A stretch of DNA of 64,000 nucleotides, taken from positions 1,302,001 through 1,366,000 of the forward strand of contig NZ_AP025504.1 in assembly GCF_024347575.1 (NCBI RefSeq), read 5' to 3'. Under the pieces are notes generated by a model. The model searched no databases. It was not told the DNA's origin and saw only the letters and a list, made by a program, of their open reading frames with translations. Positions within the stretch are counted from its first letter, which is position 1. Every line of letters begins with the position of its first letter. The translations under genes were made by a program, and so were the position numbers. Positions 37,046 to 46,038 of this stretch are shown here, in pieces. The stretch comes from Vibrio pelagius (GTDB taxonomy: Bacteria > Pseudomonadota > Gammaproteobacteria > Enterobacterales > Vibrionaceae).

Positions 37046-37072
37046 CGAACATTTGCTTCGAACATATGTTCG
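37046..37072. promoter_or_regulatory. Operator candidate for the SorC regulator
   Basis: Perfect 14-bp palindrome CGAACATATGTTCG (37059-37072) with another CGAACAT half-site 13 bases upstream (37046-37052). It lies in the 458-base tal/SorC gap, about 130-160 bases before tal. A further ATGTTCA half lies near 37279. Nothing else stands out in this gap. Confidence 0.55.
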
Positions 37073-37374
37073 TTGGCTGAGTAAATGATGAAGCCATATT
37101 TATCCGATCTCGCGCTAAAGTCAATGGGAAGTAGTGCAGTAAAGTGACTTTAATCAAATATAATTTACTCCAATAAACACGGGGTCTGAAAGCAAACGTT
37201 TAATGCTTGTGTGTTAAGCCGTTTAATGACTCTTTGATGACAAAGTTCTATGTGATCATTTGTTTTCTACCATTACAAATGTTCATGATGTAAACTGATG
37301 CGACAGTTGCTTTGCTATCGGGCATTTGCTGCTTATTTAGGTGAATAAATTGTTAAATACTTGTTGGGTGGTAT

Positions 37375-38382
37375 ATGAGTAAGAATATTCAAGATGTGTC
37401 GGAAGAAAATACTGATCTTCTCACTGAAGTGGCGGTTGCCTACTATCAAGACGGTGCGACACAAGAAGAGATATCGAAAAAGTTCTCAATCTCTCGTGCA
37501 AAGGTTGGTCGAATGCTCAAGCAAGCGCGAGACGAAGGTATCGTAGAAATTACGGTAAAGTACCACCCGGTGTTTAGTGCCAAAATTGAGCAGCGCTTAA
37601 TTGAGCGCTTTGGTGTTAAGCGCGCACTTGTTGCGCTGGATCAACCGAATGAAGAGCAACAACGACAACAAGTCGCAGGTTTAGTATCTAATTACCTAAC
37701 CAGTACCTTAAAAAACGGCATGGTAGTGACAGTAGGCCAGGGGCGTAACGTATCGTCTGTGGCGCACTACACTGGTGTAATTACGCCACGTGATTGTAAG
37801 TTCGTATGTGGTATCGGAGGTATTCACCCAAGAGGGGGGATGTTTAATGCCGACCACATTTGCCGTCAGCTAGCGAAAAAGTACGGTGGTTCGTCGGAAA
37901 CCTTGTATGCCCCGGCTTATGCCGAGAATAAAGCGCAAAAAACTGCCTTTATGGAAAATAGTACCGTTAAGCAAACTCTCGACCTTGCCCGAAAAGCTGA
38001 TGTAGCATTAGTCGGCATTGGTGATATGAGTGAAAACAGCTACATGGTGGATCTAGGCTGGTTTACGGCGGGTGAGGTGGTTCAATCTCGTTTGCTACAA
38101 GGTGTCGTTGGTGATTTTGCAGGTTATGATTTCTTCGATGTACACGGTAAAGCAGCTAATACGGTAATGAGTGACCGTGTTATCGGCTTGGGTTTGGAAG
38201 AGTTTCGCCCGATTGCTGAGGTGATTGCTATTGCTGCTGAGAATAGTAAGCCGCTTGCACTGCTTGGTGCACTTCGTACTGGGGTTGTGGATGTGATTGC
38301 AACCAGCGTAAGCAACGCATTGACTGTTCTCAACTTGGATGAGCAGATGAAATATGCAGAAAAGGGTGGAAGTGCTAAGTAA
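37375..38382 (+). CDS. SorC-family sugar-responsive regulator
   Basis: 335 residues: HTH at about 18-65 (YQDGATQEEISKKFSISRAKVGRMLKQA) and a sugar-phosphate-binding domain at about 80-330 (GQGRNVSS, GIGGIHPRGG, VALVGIGDM). Divergent from tal-tkt with a palindromic site between, so it likely controls them in response to a phosphorylated sugar. A terminator follows. Confidence 0.88.
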   Translation: MSKNIQDVSEENTDLLTEVAVAYYQDGATQEEISKKFSISRAKVGRMLKQARDEGIVEITVKYHPVFSAKIEQRLIERFGVKRALVALDQPNEEQQRQQVAGLVSNYLTSTLKNGMVVTVGQGRNVSSVAHYTGVITPRDCKFVCGIGGIHPRGGMFNADHICRQLAKKYGGSSETLYAPAYAENKAQKTAFMENSTVKQTLDLARKADVALVGIGDMSENSYMVDLGWFTAGEVVQSRLLQGVVGDFAGYDFFDVHGKAANTVMSDRVIGLGLEEFRPIAEVIAIAAENSKPLALLGALRTGVVDVIATSVSNALTVLNLDEQMKYAEKGGSAK

Positions 38383-38442
38383 CTCATTTGTGGGTTTATT
38401 TAGTTAGCGACATTCGATCAGACTTACTTGGGTAAAATAAAC

Positions 38443-38470
38443 AAAAATGGAAGCGTCGGCTTCCATTTTT
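38443..38470. terminator. Bidirectional terminator after SorC and the GGDEF/EAL gene
   Basis: Stem AAAAATGGAAGC/GCTTCCATTTTT, loop GTCG. Confidence 0.85.
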
Positions 38471-40767
38471 TATGCTTCGCACTCTTCCTCAACTGAAGGT
38501 GTATATCGCTTTAGGTATTGGCTAAGCTCTTCATATGGTATTGGTTTAGCAAAGTAATAGCCTTGCATTAAGTCACAGTGGCAAGCCTTCAAGACATCGA
38601 AGTGCTCTTTGGTCTCGACGCCTTCTGCCAGTACCACCATGCCAAAGTTTTTACCAATAGCGATGATGTTTTGAACCATCGTCAGAGATTGGGTATCGCA
38701 GTTAATGTTCTCAATAAAGCTCTTATCGATCTTCAATTCATAGATAGGTAATGCCTTCAACATGCTCAGAGAAGAGTACCCCGTACCAAAATCATCCAGT
38801 GAGATCTTAATGCCTTTATCATAGAGTGATTCAAATATAGGGCGTACTTGTTGTACATCTTCTATGAATAAGTTCTCGGTGATCTCCAGCGTGAGATAGT
38901 CACTAGGGAACTGGTATTTTTCAAGCGTCGCTAATAGGTGTTCTGTAAATGAAGCGTGCATAAACTGGCGCACAGAAATATTGATTGACAAACCCAGCTT
39001 CAACTTTTCGATCCGATGCAGGTGTGCAATCTGCTGAATACTGGATTCAATGATGAACTCACCCAATTTAGGCATTAACCCCGTTTTTTCAGCGATGGGA
39101 ATGAAGACGTCAGGTGGCACAAATCCTAGCTCATCATCGATCCAGCGCACCAGTGCTTCAACGCCATGAACAGTGCCATCTGCTCGTAGAAGCGGCTGGA
39201 ACACCATAAAGAGGGTCTGCTTCTCAACAGCAACTCTCAGTTTTTGCTCAACCTTCATTTTGTATAGGTGAGTTTCCTGCATCTCCGCAGTGAACATGCT
39301 GTACGAGTTTTGCTGCTGTTTCGCTTTATACATTGAGATATCAGCCGAACGCAGAAGACTATCTAGATCTGTGCCGTGCTGTGGGAACTGAGCGATCCCG
39401 ATACTGCAACTTAACAGGAACTGTGATTCGTCTACGTCATAAGGTTTCGATAACACCTCAATAATTCGTTCCGCCAAGCGTTGCAACTCTCTCTCATTGG
39501 AAAGAGGGGTTAAGAATAAGAACTCATCACTTGCGTCTCTTATTACGAGGCTTAAGCGTGATTGGAAGCGACTAAGGCGTAGGGCGATTTGTTTGAGAAT
39601 CTTATCGCCGAAATCATGCCCATGCGTGTCATTCACACTCTTAAAATTGTCGATATCGATAAATAGCAAAGTAAACGGATGTTTTTCATCATCAAGCCAC
39701 TTGCTGATATTTTGACGCATATAGAATCGATTGGGTAAAGAGGTCAGCGGATCGTGATTCGCTTGGTAGATAAGTTGCTTGCGTGTGCGAAGCTCACTCT
39801 TTGAAATCGATTTTACCAATACATAAAAGCCAGCGTGTAGCAGCAAGAAAACGGCAATGTAGATACTAAATTCTTCCCAAAATACCAGATCGACATGAGC
39901 AAGTTCTGTTGTACCGATAACCCAAAGTTTGTAATCGTTTAGGTACCTCTTGGTTACGATGCTATTGTTGCCTTGTTGCTCCACGATTGTTGAATAAATT
40001 TTTCCACTTTCCTTGGCATCTTGGATCGTGATTTTGTGCGACTTGGTAAAGCTATTGTTGATATGCTCGACCATATTCCGATCAACGGGGGTCGAGTAGG
40101 GTCTCAGCGAAACCACATCTTTTGAGTAGAATTGTTGATATAGATCGTCACGTAGTAGGCTTAAACTATTGTATTCAGCCGTATTAACGTTCTTTTTAAA
40201 TAGGATAGTGCTATTGAGCTTTAACCCAGCCGTCATTACCGCGGCTACATCAGTGCCGTTGATGGAAATTGACTTACGAATAGGGATAACCAGCGTACCT
40301 AAGGAGTCTTGAAAGTAGGTTCGGCCTAGCACCATTTTTTGGCTTTCAATCGCTTCCAAAAATGAGTCGCGTGTGTAGTCATAGTTGAGAAGATTGGGTT
40401 GTTCAGCCAGCAGCAAATTCGAGCTAACGGCTAAATATTCTCCTCGAGGATTGATCAAGCCGAAGGCGGCGATGGCTGGGTGAGTGTCAAGTAGCTTGTC
40501 CAAGATAGGACGGATCTGGAGTGCGGCTGTACGAGTAAAATCGGATTGTTGGAGTAGTTGATGGCCGACGACTTCCAGTAGCGCTTCTTGGCTAGTAAGA
40601 AGAGATTCGATAGAGTTCGAAAACAGTTCTAGTTGCATATGCTGCTGGCGCGTAAAGTCGTCTCGGTTAGTTTGCCATTTGATAATCCCAAACGCAGAAA
40701 AAAGTATCAAAGTCAGCAGTACGATTAATACGTACAACGTCCAGATATTTTTTTTGAATACAGCCAT
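38470..40767 (-). CDS. Membrane-bound GGDEF/EAL protein, probable c-di-GMP phosphodiesterase
   Basis: 765 residues: TM1 at about 9-30, a periplasmic Cache-like sensor (about 35-290), TM2 near 300-318, a GGDEF domain (about 330-490) and an EAL domain (about 510-755). The GGDEF signature has become ASDEF (412-416), so cyclase activity is doubtful. The EAL motif is intact (EALVRW, 537-542), as are ITEN near 629-632, SLDDFGTGYSSL near 656-667 and KIDKSF near 679-684. I infer it degrades c-di-GMP in response to an external signal. Confidence 0.9.
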   Translation of the reverse strand: MAVFKKNIWTLYVLIVLLTLILFSAFGIIKWQTNRDDFTRQQHMQLELFSNSIESLLTSQEALLEVVGHQLLQQSDFTRTAALQIRPILDKLLDTHPAIAAFGLINPRGEYLAVSSNLLLAEQPNLLNYDYTRDSFLEAIESQKMVLGRTYFQDSLGTLVIPIRKSISINGTDVAAVMTAGLKLNSTILFKKNVNTAEYNSLSLLRDDLYQQFYSKDVVSLRPYSTPVDRNMVEHINNSFTKSHKITIQDAKESGKIYSTIVEQQGNNSIVTKRYLNDYKLWVIGTTELAHVDLVFWEEFSIYIAVFLLLHAGFYVLVKSISKSELRTRKQLIYQANHDPLTSLPNRFYMRQNISKWLDDEKHPFTLLFIDIDNFKSVNDTHGHDFGDKILKQIALRLSRFQSRLSLVIRDASDEFLFLTPLSNERELQRLAERIIEVLSKPYDVDESQFLLSCSIGIAQFPQHGTDLDSLLRSADISMYKAKQQQNSYSMFTAEMQETHLYKMKVEQKLRVAVEKQTLFMVFQPLLRADGTVHGVEALVRWIDDELGFVPPDVFIPIAEKTGLMPKLGEFIIESSIQQIAHLHRIEKLKLGLSINISVRQFMHASFTEHLLATLEKYQFPSDYLTLEITENLFIEDVQQVRPIFESLYDKGIKISLDDFGTGYSSLSMLKALPIYELKIDKSFIENINCDTQSLTMVQNIIAIGKNFGMVVLAEGVETKEHFDVLKACHCDLMQGYYFAKPIPYEELSQYLKRYTPSVEEECEA

Positions 40768-40952
40768 ACAACGCCTTTGGATCTAGATAACACTCATGTA
40801 ACGGCCAATTTTGAGAAACCTTGAATCGAAATTATAAAAAAGAGCACCGTACCTGTTCTGTTGTATAGTAACAAAACACATATTGATTGAGTATAATTTC
40901 GATCAAAATCATCTGTTATTTGGTTGAGTAGGATGACCTTTTGAGCTGACGT

Positions 40953-41798
40953 TTATGATTTGGTCACTTCGATCGGCAGGTTTTCATTGGATCCCCATTC
41001 TGTCCATGAACCGTCGTAAACACTCATGGGATTGTGGTATCCCGCCATTTTCGCAGCGAGCAAAATAATACAAGCTGTAACCCCGGAACCACAGCTAAAG
41101 ACCATGGGTAACTGTTGGTGAATGTCTAAATCGCTGAAGACCGTTTTGAGTTCCTGCTCTGATTTTAAACGCCCTTGCTCCATGACTTGAGAAAATGGGA
41201 GACAAACAGAGTGTGGAATGTGACCGCTTCTTAGTCCCGGACGAGGCTCTGGTACTTTTGAGTCGAAACGAGCTTGAGAGCGTGCATCAAGAATATTGGC
41301 TTGTTGCGTTTTCGAGTAGTCGTTTACTTGATCAGCATCGATGAAGTACTGTTCGTCTAAGGTGCCTTCAAAGTCACCCAAAGTGTCGGCACTTGTGTAG
41401 TTTGAAACGGTCTCGAAGCCGCTCTCTATCCATGCAGGTAAACCACCGTCTAGAATCAGAGTATTGGTATGGCCCATAGCTAAGAACATCCACCAAGCGC
41501 GTGGTGAGGCAAACGTACCTGCATTGTCATACACCACAACGGTACTGTTATTGTTTATACCAAGCGCTCGAGCACGTTCGTTGAAGTGTTTCTCGGTAGG
41601 GAACATGTGCGGAAGCAAGGTGTGTTTATGACAGAAGTCTTTGTCGTAGTCGAATCTCACTGAGCCCGGAATAAACTGGTCCGTAATTTTTTTTGCTTCG
41701 CCTGGGATTTGAAATTCAATACTGGCATCGAGAAGAATAATGTCTTGCTGTTGTAGCAGCTCGTGCAACTGAGCGGGTGTGATCAGAGATTGAGTCAT
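40953..41798 (-). CDS. sseA: 3-mercaptopyruvate sulfurtransferase
   Basis: Two tandem rhodanese domains, 281 residues. The catalytic cysteine is Cys236 in SCGSGVTA, the 3-mercaptopyruvate type loop rather than that of thiosulfate sulfurtransferases. The N-terminal domain is inactive, as usual. It transfers sulfur to thiol or cyanide acceptors in the cytosol. It stands alone on the - strand with a small unknown gene upstream of the next group. In V. cholerae, sseA also lies near tal/tkt on chromosome II. Confidence 0.92.
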   Translation of the reverse strand: MTQSLITPAQLHELLQQQDIILLDASIEFQIPGEAKKITDQFIPGSVRFDYDKDFCHKHTLLPHMFPTEKHFNERARALGINNNSTVVVYDNAGTFASPRAWWMFLAMGHTNTLILDGGLPAWIESGFETVSNYTSADTLGDFEGTLDEQYFIDADQVNDYSKTQQANILDARSQARFDSKVPEPRPGLRSGHIPHSVCLPFSQVMEQGRLKSEQELKTVFSDLDIHQQLPMVFSCGSGVTACIILLAAKMAGYHNPMSVYDGSWTEWGSNENLPIEVTKS

Positions 41799-41865
41799 AG
41801 TGCTCCACTTCCTGTGTTGTTATTGTTTAATTTGAGATATTTAAAAAAGATGAACTTCGGGCAAG

Positions 41866-42189
41866 CTATTGGGTGCTGTCTGCGGCGATACAGTGCTGAT
41901 ATTTATAGCTTTGTTGCCCAGTAGCTTGATTCAATAATGCATCAACAATCACTATAGAATCAATGGGGCATTCAAGAGTTGCAGGGACTGACAATCGAAA
42001 GCTTGGCTCATCACCAAGTTTTAAGGTTAAGTAACGACGGTGGCCATCAAGCGATTGGGTAAGGGTATTCGCTATGACGATCGCTCGCTTTTCTACAGGA
42101 ACAGAGGAATGGGCGGTTAACTGAATTAACGCCACTAAAACTACACCCCCCAAACCTAGAATAACAAACGCTAACTTTATCTGTTTCAT
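41866..42189 (-). CDS. Small membrane-anchored or exported unknown protein
   Basis: 107 residues with an N-terminal hydrophobic segment (about 6-26), followed by a soluble part with two cysteines (in TLECPID and YQHCIAA) that could form a disulfide in the periplasm. I do not recognise the family. It is read as a real gene because of the export signal and normal composition. It lies between sseA and the lipoprotein gene, with a terminator on its upstream side. Confidence 0.65.
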   Translation of the reverse strand: MKQIKLAFVILGLGGVVLVALIQLTAHSSVPVEKRAIVIANTLTQSLDGHRRYLTLKLGDEPSFRLSVPATLECPIDSIVIVDALLNQATGQQSYKYQHCIAADSTQ

Positions 42190-42295
42190 AGAGTTGTTTG
42201 GGTTCCTAGACTATGTGCGGTTAGTTTTAAGATACGCCAATTATACTCAATTACGAACTTCTCCGAGTAAGTTCGTGAGATAACTAACAACAAAA

Positions 42296-42317
42296 AGCGA
42301 GCCCATATGAGCTCGCT
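42296..42317 (-). terminator. Terminator of the LruC/lipoprotein gene pair
   Basis: On the - strand AGCGAGC/GCTCGCT with a loop that can pair partly, then TTTTTG. Confidence 0.7.
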
Positions 42318-42334
42318 CGTATTTGGTTGGGTCT

Positions 42335-42877
42335 CTACCACGTAACTTGCATCACATCTGATGAAACCACTTGCTGAAGCGGCGCTTGACCATCATAGAA
42401 CCAGATCTCAATCAGGATGTTCTCCTCGCTGATTGGAGCGGTAAATGAAGAGCTAAATTGTCCGTTGTTTAATGACCCCGCTAGTAATCGGCTTGAATAG
42501 TCTGGCTTAAAAGTCGCGTCACTGCGTTCAGAATAGCGGCTGTACACAGATACGAATGAACGGTTCGTCGATATATGACTGATGTCGATATTAAGGTCAT
42601 GCTGCTCGACTGGGTTGTAGTCAAAACCATCGGGTACGGTTAAGTCGGACATCGTGCTTGCCACTGCCGGAGCGGGTGCAGCCGTTGAACCGCCACCTCC
42701 GCCGCCCCCACCTCCACCACAACCAAAGATTAATGTAGTGGTGGCGAGTAGTATTATTAATGATGCTTGTTTAACCATGACTCCGCTTCCTTGTTGTAAA
42801 TGCTTCTGTTGTGCCGATGAGTTTGTGTTGTTGTCGCTAATATGTGGTTGTGAGGCTTTCATTTGTCTGTTCATCAT
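42335..42877 (-). CDS. Glycine-tract lipoprotein downstream of LruC protein
   Basis: Predicted lipoprotein. The lipobox is LIFGC, followed at once by a tract of ten or more Gly and then an Ala/Pro linker and a C-terminal beta-rich domain of about 100 residues that I do not recognise. Two starts are possible. The ATG at 42877 has a strong GAGGAG site that overlaps the stop region of the upstream gene, implying translational coupling, but it puts 33 residues before the signal peptide. The ATG at 42778 gives a normal signal peptide (147 residues) with a weaker site. Probably partners the LruC protein. Confidence 0.75.
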   Translation of the reverse strand: MMNRQMKASQPHISDNNTNSSAQQKHLQQGSGVMVKQASLIILLATTTLIFGCGGGGGGGGGGSTAAPAPAVASTMSDLTVPDGFDYNPVEQHDLNIDISHISTNRSFVSVYSRYSERSDATFKPDYSSRLLAGSLNNGQFSSSFTAPISEENILIEIWFYDGQAPLQQVVSSDVMQVTW

Positions 42878-42879
42878 GA

Positions 42880-45024
42880 TTACTCCTCAGATTTCAAGTC
42901 GTAACATTGGTCAGCTTCCGGAGACTGGAACCAGGTTGTCGCCTCTTCGCCGCCAGACTCTGCAAACATCTTGAATTGTGGGTATGCCGTTACGATGTCT
43001 ACACGTTCTTGTGGCCATTCCCACTCGGCTGTTGACGTAATCATTAATGCCCAAGGGTGGTTCTCTGCAGTTTTGAAGTACTTGCCTTCACTTGGACTGC
43101 TGTCATCAACACCTAGGCCAGTTTCGAATAGGTTTGCACTATCGAAGGCTTCGGTGGGTGCTTGGTCAGCTAAGTGAACTTCCCAACTACGACCTGGATG
43201 TAAAGGTAAGTTTGGACCATGGTAATGACCGGGAGTCGCGAAGATGAATGGGTCGTATGGCATATCCGTCCAAGCGTTCGCGTCAACGCCTTCTCCTTCT
43301 AATGAAATACCAATTTGGAAGGCAAATTGTTCATCGTCTTTACAGCCATTTTGTGTGCGATAGAAATCACAGCTGGTGGCGATTTTTTCAGTCAGGTTCT
43401 CAGCGACAACAAAAATGGCTTCACTGCGACCGCTTTCCATATTGAGAGTCGTGAACACACCATTCTCTTTCATGTAAGAGTTACCAGTGCTGACAGAGCT
43501 TGGCGCTAAGTTTGGAAGACGTACAGCAAAGCCATTAAGGTAATCCGCCCCGACCGCTACTAAGCGACCATCAATCGTTGATTTGACGACTTTCCCATCT
43601 TTTACGATCTCTGTAATGCGATAGCGAAGTACAGCGTCATTCATGTCGTAGTCAGCTTTGTAAGGCCAATTATCTTCATAAGCGAGCGTGGCGTACCCCG
43701 ATGCACTTGGGAAGTATCGAGCGGTAGCTCCATCATTCAGTACATCGACTTGAATATCAACAACTTCACCGGAAGTAGAGCCACCGTAATACTCTAGGTT
43801 GGTCTGTTGGCTGAAACGGAAACGAGCCCATGTCGTACCCGTTAAAGCATTAACATCGACATTTAGGAATAGCTCGTTTTCACCAGCAGAGAGTTGATAG
43901 TCAGAGAACACTTTTTCGTTCTCGCCATCAAAGCTGCCATCTTGGTTCCAATCGATCCAAGCGGATAGGTAACCTGTAGTTGACGCTTCAATCATGACTT
44001 TGGAATCAAGACCAGCTTCGAGAGCGGTAACAAATCCGATACCGCCGTTAGTCCACTCATCGTCTATGCCGGTTGTTTCATCAGAATGTGGCGATTCGAA
44101 ACCATCTTGCTCGCCATCTGGGGCTTCGCTACCAAGCCATGTAACACCGTCTAATTCATGTCGCGGTCCATTACTGCTTAGCAGTGTCAAGTAGCTATCT
44201 GGTGCATCACCGAAGTCGATATTTGAATCTTCATTGATCACTGGAGCATTGGCACAGCGTGCACCATCATTTTGATTAGAGCTAGGGCCATTTGATACAA
44301 ACTCAATGGCAGGCACGATACCGGCAGCGATATTGGCAGAGTTATCTGGTGATAGATTTACACGGTAGATTTTGCCGTCTTGGTTACGTGAAACATAGTA
44401 GTTACCATTGACATCGAAATAGCCGGCACCAAAGGTTCCTGTTTCTCCGGTATCACCAATTGATATCGTAGCGCCGGTGTTTGGATCGAAGGAGTAGAGC
44501 ACACCAGAATTGTTGTCGATTCCGTAGAGCTTGCCGTCACTCGGATGAAACGCAAAGTCAGTGAGTTTGACCGTAGCAACATCAGATACTTTCACAACAG
44601 GTAGGACTGCGTTGGGGTTTGACGCGAGCGGTGTAAGATCAATCGTGAACAAGCCTTTTCCGGTTCGGTATAGGTAGTAAGTGCTGTTATAAACATCACC
44701 GACATAAAAAGTGTGGTCGGTTGGCAGACCGCTGGTGTTAACAACCTCGGCTTGGAAGTCTGAGCCTAACCTAACGATGCGTTTATTGGTCGTGTCATAG
44801 CCATAGATATAGCGGTCGTCAAAGCTAAAGCCGACACCATTTATGTTAGCGTTAATACCTGTATCTGACTGTAATAGCGTGGTCGACCCAGTGACTAGGT
44901 TAACGCCGTATACTTGAACCGGTGTAGATTGGAAAAGGTATGCCTGACTTGGGCATGTATCGAAAGGCGCAGCTTGGGCTAGAAGCGGTGCACCGAGTAG
45001 CAAACTTAACGTTGGAATTCTCAT
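42880..45024 (-). CDS. Exported LruC-domain protein with N-terminal propeller
   Basis: 714 residues: signal peptide ending at QAA near 19, a region with repeated YGxD/GxxF strands (about 30-255) like a beta-propeller, a GEVxD-type domain (about 270-435, with WIDWNQDGSFDG that resembles a Ca2+ loop), and a C-terminal LruC domain (about 440-710). LruC was named from a Leptospira lipoprotein; its function is poorly known and members are usually secreted or surface-exposed. The gene is followed at two bases by a lipoprotein gene, and I infer they act together outside the cell. Confidence 0.82.
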   Translation of the reverse strand: MRIPTLSLLLGAPLLAQAAPFDTCPSQAYLFQSTPVQVYGVNLVTGSTTLLQSDTGINANINGVGFSFDDRYIYGYDTTNKRIVRLGSDFQAEVVNTSGLPTDHTFYVGDVYNSTYYLYRTGKGLFTIDLTPLASNPNAVLPVVKVSDVATVKLTDFAFHPSDGKLYGIDNNSGVLYSFDPNTGATISIGDTGETGTFGAGYFDVNGNYYVSRNQDGKIYRVNLSPDNSANIAAGIVPAIEFVSNGPSSNQNDGARCANAPVINEDSNIDFGDAPDSYLTLLSSNGPRHELDGVTWLGSEAPDGEQDGFESPHSDETTGIDDEWTNGGIGFVTALEAGLDSKVMIEASTTGYLSAWIDWNQDGSFDGENEKVFSDYQLSAGENELFLNVDVNALTGTTWARFRFSQQTNLEYYGGSTSGEVVDIQVDVLNDGATARYFPSASGYATLAYEDNWPYKADYDMNDAVLRYRITEIVKDGKVVKSTIDGRLVAVGADYLNGFAVRLPNLAPSSVSTGNSYMKENGVFTTLNMESGRSEAIFVVAENLTEKIATSCDFYRTQNGCKDDEQFAFQIGISLEGEGVDANAWTDMPYDPFIFATPGHYHGPNLPLHPGRSWEVHLADQAPTEAFDSANLFETGLGVDDSSPSEGKYFKTAENHPWALMITSTAEWEWPQERVDIVTAYPQFKMFAESGGEEATTWFQSPEADQCYDLKSEE

Positions 45025-45210
45025 AGCAGCATCCTTGTGATGGAAGATAATTTATGAGTATCAATTCTTATGCCAATTTTAAGTTATTGTATTTATTGAG
45101 TTTGTGTTTTCATTTTTTGGCTTTCTCAAAATGAGAATTGAATTGGAGTCGAGATAAGCCAAGTCGCGTAGAGAGTTTTCAAAATGAAAATAAGGGGAAG
45201 TGAATAGAAT

Positions 45211-45240
45211 AAGAGCTTCAAATCCAGGGATGAAGCTCTT
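45211..45240 (-). terminator. Hairpin after moeB
   Basis: Perfect stem AAGAGCTTCA/TGAAGCTCTT with a 10-base loop, modest T content on the - strand. Confidence 0.6.
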
Positions 45241-45267
45241 AATAGGAAGTGCGTTGTAGTGTGATGT

Positions 45268-46026
45268 TTATTTGGAGACACCACACACGGTACAGGTCGG
45301 CATTTTCATCAATTTCATCTCGTGCCAGCTGTGTGACATTGCATCTAAGATAAGCAGCTTCCCTTCTTTTGAAAAGCCAAATTGCGCGATCACTTTAATG
45401 GCCTCCAAAGCCTGTGCCGCGCCGACCATACCCACAACCGGTGCCATAACGCCAGCCTCAACGCAGCTAAGCGAAGCCGAGCCGAATAGCGCACTTAAGC
45501 ATTGATAGCACGGAGCGTTCTCGTTTTGGTAGGTAAATACACTGATTTGACCTTCCATACGAATCGCTGCACCAGAGACCAATGGAACTTTTGCTTGGTA
45601 GCACAATCGATTGAGTTGATTACGCGTCTCTACGTTGTCACACGCATCCAGCACTAATGTGTGAGATCGAATCAGGCCATCTAGTTCATCGTCTGACAGA
45701 CGTCGGTCTACTGTTTCTACCTTCAAATAAGGATTCAGCTGTTTGAGTGATTCCGCTGCCGACTCGACCTTTTTCTTTCCGATGTCAGCATCGGTATGCA
45801 ACACTTGCCTTTGCAAGTTAGATAGCTCTACTACGTCATCATCGATGAGCGTGAGCTTGCCAATACCCGCTGTAGCCAGATATTGGGACGCTGCACAGCC
45901 TAAGCCGCCGGCTCCTAATACTAGAATAGAGCTTTGCTTGAGGGCTTCTTGCCCTTCAAAATCGAACTGTTTAAGAATGATCTGGCGGTTGTAGCGAAGC
46001 ATCTCCGCATCAGACAGAATTTCCAT
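45268..46026 (-). CDS. moeB: Molybdopterin-synthase adenylyltransferase
   Basis: E1-like ThiF/MoeB enzyme of about 252 residues that adenylates the C-terminus of MoaD so that sulfur can be added during molybdopterin synthesis. The nucleotide site is GAGGLGCAASQYL and the metal site DDDVVELSNLQRQ; two Cys pairs (CYQC and CTVC) hold zinc. The ATG at 46026 (MEILSDAEM) is likely the start. It lies 12 bases after moeA in one operon. ThiF is an alternative, but adjacency to moeA decides for MoeB. Confidence 0.92.
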   Translation of the reverse strand: MEILSDAEMLRYNRQIILKQFDFEGQEALKQSSILVLGAGGLGCAASQYLATAGIGKLTLIDDDVVELSNLQRQVLHTDADIGKKKVESAAESLKQLNPYLKVETVDRRLSDDELDGLIRSHTLVLDACDNVETRNQLNRLCYQAKVPLVSGAAIRMEGQISVFTYQNENAPCYQCLSALFGSASLSCVEAGVMAPVVGMVGAAQALEAIKVIAQFGFSKEGKLLILDAMSHSWHEMKLMKMPTCTVCGVSK

Positions 46027-46038
46027 TAACAAGCCTCG

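Noticed and set aside
42654..42974. Frame on the + strand opposite the lipoprotein with a poly-proline run
   Set aside because: It is the antisense of the Gly tract and lies over two real genes.
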